Under the pieces are notes generated by a model. The model was not told where the DNA came from and did no database searches. It worked only from the letters and a program-made list of their open reading frames with translations. A stretch of 64,000 nt of DNA, taken from NCBI RefSeq assembly GCF_000718255.1, contig NZ_JOFJ01000007.1, positions 185,663-249,662 of the forward strand. The letters run 5' to 3'. Origin of the DNA: Spirillospora albida. Its GTDB lineage: Bacteria > Actinomycetota > Actinomycetes > Streptosporangiales > Streptosporangiaceae. The first letter of the stretch is position 1; each line of letters starts with the position of its first letter. The translations under genes were made by a program, and so were the position numbers. This document shows positions 34,321 through 40,826 of the stretch, in pieces.

Positions 34321-35568
34321 TCAGCCTTCGAGGGCGTGGCGCATGGCCTGGAATTTGGTCTGGGCTTCGGCGAGTTCGGCGGCGGGGTCGGAGTCGGCGA
34401 CGATGCCGCAGCCGGCGAAGAGGCGGGCGCGGGTGCCGTTGATCTCGGCGCAGCGCAGGGCGATGCCCCATTCGCCGTCGCCGCGGGCGTCGATCCAGCC
34501 GACGGGTCCGGCGTAGCGGCCGCGGTCCATGCCTTCGAGTTCGCGGATGAGGTGGAGGGCGGCGTGTGTGGGGGTGCCGCAGACGGCGGGGGTGGGGTGG
34601 AGGGCGGCGACGACGTCGAGGACGGAGCGGTCGCGGTCGAGGCGTCCGTGGACGGGTGAGGCGAGGTGGATGAGGTTGGGGAGGGTGAGTATTTCGGGTC
34701 GGTCGGGGACGTGGAGTTCGGTGCAAAGGGGGGTGAGGGCGTCGCGGACCATGTCGGCGGCGTAGCGGTGTTCTTCGCGGTCCTTGGGTGAGGCGGCGAG
34801 GCGGGTGGCGCGGGCGGCGTCGTCGGCGGGGGTGGTGCCGCGTGCGGTGGTGCCGGCGAGGACGAGTGAGTCGATGTGGTCGCCGGTGCGGCGGATGAGG
34901 AGTTCGGGGGTGGCGCCGACGAGGCCGGCGACGGAGAAGGTGTAGCAGTTGGGGAAGCGGTCGGCGAGGCGGCGGATGAGGACGCGGGCGTCGATGGGTT
35001 CGGTGGCGCGGGCGTGGAGGTCGCGGGCGAGGACGACCTTGTGGAGGCGGTCGGTGCCTTCGAGGGCGCGGATGCGCTGGACGGCGGTGGCGACGGCGCG
35101 TTCCCAGGCGGGGGCGGTGAGGGCGCCGTCGCTCCAGGTGAGGTGGGTGGGGGGTGTGGGTGGGTGTGGGTGGGTGAAGGGTTCGGGGCCGTCGCCGATG
35201 GCGGTGAGCCAGGCGCGTCCGTCGCGGCGGCCGATGATGCGGCGGGGGACGATGAGGACGGAGTCGGGGGATTTGGGGTCGAAGCCGAATCCGCCGAAGG
35301 CGACGGGGCCGGTGCCGGGGAGTTCGAGGGGGTCGTGGACGTCGGCGTGGGCGAAGAGGTCGCGGAGGGCGTGGTCGGCGGTGGTGAAGCGGTCGTCGCC
35401 GCCGGGGTGGGTGAGGCGGGCGGCTTCGCCCCAGCCGGCGATGCCTTCGCCGTGGTGGATCCAGGCGAGGGCGGTGGGGTGGGGGAGGTCCGTGATGAGG
35501 TCGCCGGGGTCGGGGATCTCGACGGTGCGGACGTGGAGGCGGTCCGGTGCGGTCACGGCGGGCTTCAC
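34321..35568 (-). CDS. menF: Isochorismate synthase
   Basis: 415 residues if started at GTG 35568; an in-frame GTG at 35577 would add three. It is a chorismate-utilising enzyme: HKVVLARDLHARATEP, NCYTFSVAGLVGATPELLIR, LAGTTARGTTPADD, HPTPAVCGTPTHAALHLI and EGMDRGRYAGPVGWIDARGD. It converts chorismate to isochorismate for menaquinone or a siderophore; with MenDCBE nearby, menaquinone is likely. On its strand TTGAAC and TACAGT, 16 bases apart, form a promoter whose -10 ends seven bases before GTG 35568, so that start would be leaderless. Confidence 0.9.
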   Translation of the reverse strand: MKPAVTAPDRLHVRTVEIPDPGDLITDLPHPTALAWIHHGEGIAGWGEAARLTHPGGDDRFTTADHALRDLFAHADVHDPLELPGTGPVAFGGFGFDPKSPDSVLIVPRRIIGRRDGRAWLTAIGDGPEPFTHPHPPTPPTHLTWSDGALTAPAWERAVATAVQRIRALEGTDRLHKVVLARDLHARATEPIDARVLIRRLADRFPNCYTFSVAGLVGATPELLIRRTGDHIDSLVLAGTTARGTTPADDAARATRLAASPKDREEHRYAADMVRDALTPLCTELHVPDRPEILTLPNLIHLASPVHGRLDRDRSVLDVVAALHPTPAVCGTPTHAALHLIRELEGMDRGRYAGPVGWIDARGDGEWGIALRCAEINGTRARLFAGCGIVADSDPAAELAEAQTKFQAMRHALEG

Positions 35569-35589
35569 AGGTGCCACTGTACGGCAGAT

Positions 35590-35603
35590 TTGAACCTGTT
35601 CAA
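35590..35603. promoter_or_regulatory. Palindrome over the menF -35 element
   Basis: TTGAAC-CT-GTTCAA is a perfect 6-2-6 palindrome. On the minus strand its right half supplies the -35 (TTGAAC) of the predicted menF promoter, so a bound protein would block or adjust menF transcription. Confidence 0.5.
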
Positions 35604-35752
35604 GCGGCGGGGGCGGGTGTGCGGCGGCGGGCCGGTGGGGGTTCTTGGTGGGGATTGCCCGTTCCGCGCGCGCGTATGCGGGCGCGGAACGGGCTGTTGT
35701 GTCGTGGTGTGTTGGGGTGCGTCCGGTTGGGGCTGGTTCGGGTGGGGTGGGG

Positions 35753-36337
35753 TCAGTCGCGGGTGCGGGTGAGCCTCCAGGCGGCGGGCAGGAGCGCGGC
35801 GGCGAGAAGGACCTTCAGGGCGTCGCCGGCGAGGAAGGGGGTGAGGCCGAGGTCGGCGGCCTTGGCGAGGCTGACGTCGAGGGAGGCCATGAGGTAGGGG
35901 ACGCCGGCCGCGTACATGATCGTTGTGCCGAGCAGCATGGTGCCGACGGTGCGGAGGGGGGTGCGGTCGCCGCCGTGTCCGGCGAGGTGGCCGACGGCCG
36001 CCGCGGCGAGGACGAAGCCGATGACGTAGCCGAGGGTGGGGACGGCGGTGCCGGAGCCGCCTTCGGTGAACCAGGGCATGCCGGCCATGCCGGCGAAGAG
36101 GTAGACGAGCATGCCGAGGGCGGCGCGGGTGCGGCCGAGGGCGGCGCCGGCGAGGAGGACGGCGAAGGTCTGGCCGGTGACGGGCACGGGGGTGCCGGGC
36201 AGCGGGACGGCGATCTGGGCGGCGATGCCGACGAGGGCCGCGGAGCCGAGGACGAGGGCGGTGTCGCGGGCGAGGGAGCCGGGGAGCAGGTCGCCCAGGA
36301 CGGCGGGGCGGCGCCGGGGTGCGTGAACGGTGGCCAC
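35753..36337 (-). CDS. bioY: Biotin transporter BioY (ECF S-component)
   Basis: 194 residues from GTG 36337 with GGGAGG upstream. Six membrane helices. Family motifs: VPLPGTPVPVTGQTFAVLLA near residue 45-65, GRTRAALGMLVYLFAGMAGM, and GYVIGFVLAAAAVGHLAG. It binds biotin in the membrane and works with an ECF energising module (not in the window) or alone. The upstream region has GGATGG/CCATCC complementary stretches that could form a leader hairpin. Confidence 0.9.
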   Translation of the reverse strand: MATVHAPRRRPAVLGDLLPGSLARDTALVLGSAALVGIAAQIAVPLPGTPVPVTGQTFAVLLAGAALGRTRAALGMLVYLFAGMAGMPWFTEGGSGTAVPTLGYVIGFVLAAAAVGHLAGHGGDRTPLRTVGTMLLGTTIMYAAGVPYLMASLDVSLAKAADLGLTPFLAGDALKVLLAAALLPAAWRLTRTRD

Positions 36338-36409
36338 TGAGATCCTCCCGAAAGGATGGTGTCAGGCCGAAACCTAGCGAATCACCCATCCGGAATGAGT
36401 GGCGCGGGT

Positions 36410-37111
36410 CTACATACCTGGGTGTCCTGGATTTGTGGACCGGGGCGGGCGGGGTTCCCGGGCGAGGTAGACGATGTCGGGTTCGCCGCGGAGGGCGGGC
36501 ACGGGGCGGGCCTCGACGCGGGTGAAGCGGGTCCGCAGGAGGTCGTGGAAGGCGGGGGCCCGTCCCGCGCTCCAGACGGCGAGGACGCCGCGGGGGGTGA
36601 GGCGGCGGGTGAGGAGGTCGAGGCCGGCGCCGGAGTACAGGCGGGCGTTGCCGGGGGTGACGGTCCAGTCGGGGCCGTTGTCGATGTCGAGGCAGAGGGC
36701 GTCGAAGGCGCCGTCGCGGGGGTCGGTGAGCCAGTCGAGGAGGTCGGCGCGGGCGACGGTGACGCGGGGGTCGTCGAGGCCGCCCTCGGACCAGGGCCGC
36801 AGGACGGTGGCGTGCCAGGCGACGACGGCGGGTTCGCGTTCGACGACGGTGACGTGGGCGGTGCCGGGGAGGCGGAGCGCCTCCGCGAGGGAGAATCCGG
36901 CGCCGAGGCCGCCGATCGTGATGCGGGACGGCCCGTCGAGGGTCTCGGTGGCGGCGCGGACGAGGAGGCGCTCGGAGGCGCCGTTGCGGGTGTCCATGAG
37001 GAACACGCCGTTGCTGATGATCTCGTAGTGGTCGCCGGCGCGGCGCAGGACGAGTTCACCGCCGACTCCGGTGGTCCTCTCGATGACGGTGGCGGGGCTG
37101 GTGGCGTCCAT
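36410..37111 (-). CDS. Spermidine synthase-like methyltransferase-fold protein
   Basis: 233 residues. Rossmann-like core with the nucleotide motif ITIGGLGAGFSLAEAL (about 65), the acidic loop VTVVEREPAVVAWH and the catalytic-region aspartates in FDALCLDIDNGPDW (about 138). This resembles short polyamine aminopropyltransferase-like proteins that are common in actinobacteria and whose real substrate is usually unknown. No membrane part. It may be an SAM- or dcSAM-dependent transferase; spermidine synthesis itself is not supported by context. Confidence 0.75.
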   Translation of the reverse strand: MDATSPATVIERTTGVGGELVLRRAGDHYEIISNGVFLMDTRNGASERLLVRAATETLDGPSRITIGGLGAGFSLAEALRLPGTAHVTVVEREPAVVAWHATVLRPWSEGGLDDPRVTVARADLLDWLTDPRDGAFDALCLDIDNGPDWTVTPGNARLYSGAGLDLLTRRLTPRGVLAVWSAGRAPAFHDLLRTRFTRVEARPVPALRGEPDIVYLAREPRPPRSTNPGHPGM

Positions 37112-37223
37112 GGTGCGACCCTAGCGGGGGCGGCGGCAGGTGGGACGGCGGGCACGGCGACGCCGGGACGAATGTCCGGATTGCGGTCCTGGCATGGCGG
37201 GGTGTGCGTAACAATGGGCGGCT

Positions 37224-38837
37224 ATGGCAGCGCGCAGGCGGACGGAGCGGAAGGCGGCGGTCGCCGCGGCGGCGGCCCTGTCGGGGCTGGCGGTGGCGGC
37301 GGTCGCGGGCTGCGGCGTGCCCGCGTTCGGGGGTGGCGAGCGGGCGGCGGGGGACCGGGCGCCGGTCGTGCCGGGCCGCGGCGGTGAGTGCGCGGCGGTC
37401 GCCGCGCCGGGCGACTCGCGGGCGCGGCAGCTGCGGGGGATGTGGATCGCGACGGTCGCGGGGATCGACTGGCCGAAGGACGCGGGCGCGTCCACGGCCG
37501 AGCAGAAGGCCGCGTTCGTGCGGCTCCTGGACACGGCGCGGGCGATGAACATGAACGCGGTGTTCGTGCAGATCCGCCCGAACTCCGACGCGTTCTACGC
37601 CTCGCCGCACGAGCCGTGGTCGCAGTGGATCACCGGGACGCCCGGGAAGGACCCGGGCTACGACGTCCTGAAGTTCATGCTGGACGAGGCGCACGCCCGG
37701 AATCTGGAGTTCCACGCCTGGTTCAACCCCTACCGGGTGAGCCGCCACGACGACCTGGAGAAGCTGGCCCCCGGCAGCCCGGCGCGCAAGCACCCGGACT
37801 GGGTCCGCAAGTACGGGGGCGGGATGTGGTACGACCCGGGCATCCCGCGGGTGCGGGAGCTGGTCACGAACGCGGTGATGGACGTGGTCGCCAAGTACGA
37901 CATCGACGCGGTCCACTTCGACGACTACTTCTACCCGTATCCCGAGGACGGCGCGTTCCCCGACGCCGCCACCTTCAAGGCGTACGGGGGCGGGATGGGG
38001 AAGGGCGACTGGCGGCGCCGCAACGTCGACACCCTCGTCCGGGACCTGTCGCAGCGGATCCGTGCGGCCAAGCCGTGGGTGCGGTTCGGGATCAGCCCGT
38101 TCGGGGTGTGGCGGAACCGCGGCACCGACCCGGCGGGGTCGCCGACGCGGGCGCTGCAGAGCTACGACGACATCTTCGCCGACACCCGCGCGTGGATCCG
38201 GCAGGGGTGGATCGACTACGTCACCCCGCAGCTGTACTGGCCGATCGGCGACTCACGCGCCGACTACGCCGCGCTGGTGGCGTGGTGGGCGCGGCAGGTC
38301 GAGGGCACGCGGGTGCAGCTGACGATCGGCCAGGCCGGGTACCGGGTCGGGGAGGACGAGGCGTGGAAGGACCCGGCGGAGCTGTCGCGGCACCTCACGC
38401 TGAACGCGCGGTATCCGGCGGTGCGGGGGGACGTGTTCTTCAGCGCGTCCGACATCGCGGGGAACCGCCGCGGGTTCGCCGCGCGGCTCCGCGACGACCA
38501 CTACGCGCGGCCGGCGCTGCCGCCGCCGGCGCGCGGCGGTGCGGCGCCCGAGCCGGTGCGGGGGGTGTCGGGGCGGGTGTCGGGGAAGGCGGTCACGGTG
38601 CGGTGGCGGCCGTCGCGGGACGCCGTCGCGTACGCGGTGTACCGGACGGACGGCGCGGGCGGCGGGTGCGCGGCGGTCGACCCGTCGCGGCTGATCGCGG
38701 TGGTGCGGGGCGGGGGGATCGCCGACCCGTCGGTGCGGGCGGGCCGCACGTACACCTACCGGGTGACGGCGGTGGGGCGGGGACAGCATGAGAGCGCGCC
38801 GGGACGGGGTGTGACGGTCGCCACCCGACCGGGATAA
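37224..38837 (+). CDS. DigH-like glycosyl-hydrolase-family-10-like lipoprotein
   Basis: 537 residues. The N-terminus has arginines, a hydrophobic stretch and a lipobox ending AVAGC, so it is a secreted lipoprotein. Residues about 70-390 form a GHL10 TIM barrel (RGMWIATVAGIDWPKDAG, MNMNAVFVQIRPNSDAFY, HAWFNPYRVS, AVHFDDYFYPYPEDGAF, GISPFGVWRN, VTPQLYWPIGDS). The C-terminus is a fibronectin-III-like domain (VTVRWRPSRDAVAYAVYRTD). E. coli DigH cleaves denuded peptidoglycan glycan strands, so a cell-wall role is likely. The acidic residues in HFDDYFYP are plausible catalysts. Confidence 0.87.
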   Translation: MAARRRTERKAAVAAAAALSGLAVAAVAGCGVPAFGGGERAAGDRAPVVPGRGGECAAVAAPGDSRARQLRGMWIATVAGIDWPKDAGASTAEQKAAFVRLLDTARAMNMNAVFVQIRPNSDAFYASPHEPWSQWITGTPGKDPGYDVLKFMLDEAHARNLEFHAWFNPYRVSRHDDLEKLAPGSPARKHPDWVRKYGGGMWYDPGIPRVRELVTNAVMDVVAKYDIDAVHFDDYFYPYPEDGAFPDAATFKAYGGGMGKGDWRRRNVDTLVRDLSQRIRAAKPWVRFGISPFGVWRNRGTDPAGSPTRALQSYDDIFADTRAWIRQGWIDYVTPQLYWPIGDSRADYAALVAWWARQVEGTRVQLTIGQAGYRVGEDEAWKDPAELSRHLTLNARYPAVRGDVFFSASDIAGNRRGFAARLRDDHYARPALPPPARGGAAPEPVRGVSGRVSGKAVTVRWRPSRDAVAYAVYRTDGAGGGCAAVDPSRLIAVVRGGGIADPSVRAGRTYTYRVTAVGRGQHESAPGRGVTVATRPG

Positions 38838-38896
38838 TGATCATGCTCGGTGGGGAGGAATCCAGTACCCCTGCACTCCCCCCGGAGGTACGAAGC

Positions 38897-39124
38897 ATGG
38901 CGCTGTCGATGGAGGAGCGGCGGATCCTCGCGGAAATCGAGGTCCGGCTGAGTGAGGACGCACCGCGGCTGGCGCATCGCCTCGCGCGGCACGGCGCCCG
39001 CCGCCGGCGCCTTTCGGTGGGCCGCCCGCCGAGCCGTCGTGTCCGGCTGGTCGCGGCCGCCGTGGTCGCGGTCCTGGCCGCCGTCACCGCCGTCGCGGCC
39101 GCGGTCGTCGCCGCGGTCACGTGA
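38897..39124 (+). CDS. DUF3040 small membrane protein
   Basis: 75 residues, GGAGG eight bases before ATG 38897. The N-terminal MALSMEERRILAEIEVRLSE is the DUF3040 signature; a basic loop and one membrane helix (AAAVVAVLAAVTAVAAAVVA) follow. Widespread in actinobacteria, function unknown. It is followed by a very strong terminator hairpin. Confidence 0.85.
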   Translation: MALSMEERRILAEIEVRLSEDAPRLAHRLARHGARRRRLSVGRPPSRRVRLVAAAVVAVLAAVTAVAAAVVAAVT

Positions 39125-39159
39125 CCGGCGCGCTCCGCGGCGCCGCCGCGGCGTGAGAA

Positions 39160-39203
39160 ACGCCGAGGCCCCGGCGAGATCGCTCTCGCCGGGGCCTCGG
39201 CGT
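39160..39203. terminator. Strong 20-bp terminator hairpin
   Basis: ACGCCGAGGCCCCGGCGAGA (39160-39179) pairs perfectly with its complement at 39184-39203 around a TCGC loop. It lies 35 bases after the DUF3040 stop. No U tract, as is common in high-GC actinomycetes. Confidence 0.8.
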
Positions 39204-39395
39204 CGAGGCCGGTGTGGTTGGTCGCCTCACGGCGAAAGGCACAACGGGGCTCCGGCCCGGACCGCGGAGGGCCCGGCGGTATTCCCCGAAGGCGTTGTGT
39301 AGAGCCCGGGGGACACATGCCACACCGACGTCCTCCACCATAACGGCATCACGGGGGTGCTCATTCCATCGCCCCGCCATCAGGCGTGTCGCGGC

Positions 39396-40517
39396 TCAGG
39401 TCTGGAGGGGGCAGCGGTCCACCACGAAGGCGTCCTCGTCGTCGGGGGGCGACGGTTCCGGCGGGTCGCCGGTGAGCCGGTCCAGGTGCCACTCGATGTG
39501 CGCGAGGGGGCCGCGCCAGCCCGCGATGAGGTCGGCGAGGGGGCGCGGCGGGCCGGGCGGGCCGCAGGGGCGGGGGTCGGGCGGCCCGGCCTCCCAGAGG
39601 GCGTCGTCGCAGTCCGCCGCCCAGTGCGCCGCCGCGTCCAGGACCTCCTGCAGGTCGCGGGCGATGTCGCCGAGGCCGCGCAGCGCCATCGCGTCCTGGA
39701 TGAGGCGTTCCCGGGCGTCGTAGGGCAGGTCGGAGCCGAACGCGGCCGTGTTCGGCGGCGGGCGGCCGTCCGGGGCGGGGCCGGCGCCGGTCGCGGCCGC
39801 GCGGATCGCCGCGACCTGCCAGCGGGTCCATTCGGCGAGATGGCCCAGCACCGCCCGCAGGGCCGCCGCGCCCGGCTCGCCGCCGCGGGCGCCGGCGACC
39901 GCGTCCCGCAGCCGGGACCGGACGGACTCCAGCCGGTCCAGCGTCCACGCGCGTGCCCTGGTCGCGTCCGCCGGGCCGCGCGGACCCGCGGCGTCCGCCG
40001 GCGGGCGCGGCAGCGGGACCCGCAGCGCCGCGAGCAGCGCGTCCAGGTCGCGGACCTGCGCGCCGCGCCCCGACAGGAACGCCGCGCCGATCCGGTCGAG
40101 GCGGAACATGCGGGGCCCGTCCCGCATCCGGCACCAGCCGACGAGGTACTCGCCGTAGGGGGCGATGACGAGGCCGTGCGCCTCGACGTCGCGGTAGCTG
40201 CGCGTCCCGGCCTGGTCGGTGTAGGCGAGGCGGACGACGCGGCGGGACCGGACCGCCGCCGCGAGGGTGTCGCGGACCGGCCCCATCAGCGACGCGACCT
40301 CGCCGAGCACGGGCGGTGCGTCCTGTTCCCGCAGCAGGTAGCCGCGGCCCCGCTCGGCCTCGACGGGCAGCCCGCCGTGGGTGAGGAGCTCCAGGTCGCG
40401 CCGGACGGTCCGCTCGCTCACCCCGAGCCGCTCGGCGCAGGCGCGCGGGTCCACCGCGCGGGGCGCCGCCGCGCGCAGCTCGGCGACGAGCGCGAGGAGC
40501 CGGTCGACGCGATCCAC
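39396..40517 (-). CDS. WYL-domain transcriptional regulator with C-terminal DinB-like domain
   Basis: 373 residues from GTG 40517 (weak ribosome site). The N-terminal helix-turn-helix (DRVDRLLALVAELRAAAPRA, GVSERTVRRDLELLTHGGLP) is followed by a WYL domain (about 85-165: RRVVRLAYTDQAGTRSYRDV, APYGEYLVGWCRMRDG). The last ~180 residues are helical with AVLGHLAEWTRWQVAAIRA and GPLAHIEWHLDRLTG, resembling the four-helix DinB metal fold. WYL proteins sense ligands or nucleic acids; the fusion suggests sensing through the DinB-like part. Its target is unknown. Confidence 0.75.
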   Translation of the reverse strand: MDRVDRLLALVAELRAAAPRAVDPRACAERLGVSERTVRRDLELLTHGGLPVEAERGRGYLLREQDAPPVLGEVASLMGPVRDTLAAAVRSRRVVRLAYTDQAGTRSYRDVEAHGLVIAPYGEYLVGWCRMRDGPRMFRLDRIGAAFLSGRGAQVRDLDALLAALRVPLPRPPADAAGPRGPADATRARAWTLDRLESVRSRLRDAVAGARGGEPGAAALRAVLGHLAEWTRWQVAAIRAAATGAGPAPDGRPPPNTAAFGSDLPYDARERLIQDAMALRGLGDIARDLQEVLDAAAHWAADCDDALWEAGPPDPRPCGPPGPPRPLADLIAGWRGPLAHIEWHLDRLTGDPPEPSPPDDEDAFVVDRCPLQT

Positions 40518-40826
40518 ACCCCCATGGTGCCGGGCACCCCCGACGATTCCCCGCCCCGGCCGCCCAAGGCGACGACGACGTAGCCCCGAGGTGACACGCC
40601 ACCGGTCGACCCTCGCCGGACGACAGGCCACCCGACGGCATACTCCCGGGTGGCACGCCTCCAGATGGCAAGCCCTCGAATGGCCTGCCCCAGGTGGCCT
40701 GCTCAGGAGGGCCGCCCCCGGATCGCCCGCCCAGGTGATCTGGCCCCTGGGCGGGCGAGGTGGCCCGTATGCCCGGGGGCGGGCCCGCTGTGCCGCCTTC
40801 CCTGGGCGGGACCGGCCGCCGCGGGG
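40518..40826. other. Gene-free stretch containing a degenerate minisatellite
   Basis: 309 bases between the WYL gene start and the end of the large minus-strand gene. It holds the tandem repeat at 40637-40723 and several GC-rich inverted stretches (CCTGGGCGGGCGAGG, CCCTGGGCGGGACC). No gene is supported in it. Part must be the WYL promoter. Confidence 0.5.
40637..40723. repeat. Six-unit degenerate tandem repeat, 14-15 bp
   Basis: Units GGCATACTCCCGGGT, GGCACGCCTCCAGAT, GGCAAGCCCTCGAAT, GGCCTGCCCCAGGT, GGCCTGCTCAGGAG and GGCCGCCCCCGGAT follow directly on each other. The shared core is GGCNNGCCNC. It is non-coding and located between two minus-strand genes. Confidence 0.65.

Noticed and set aside
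39117..39380. Short minus-strand frame downstream of the WYL gene
   Set aside because: It runs through the 20-bp terminator hairpin and lacks a ribosome site; no family features.
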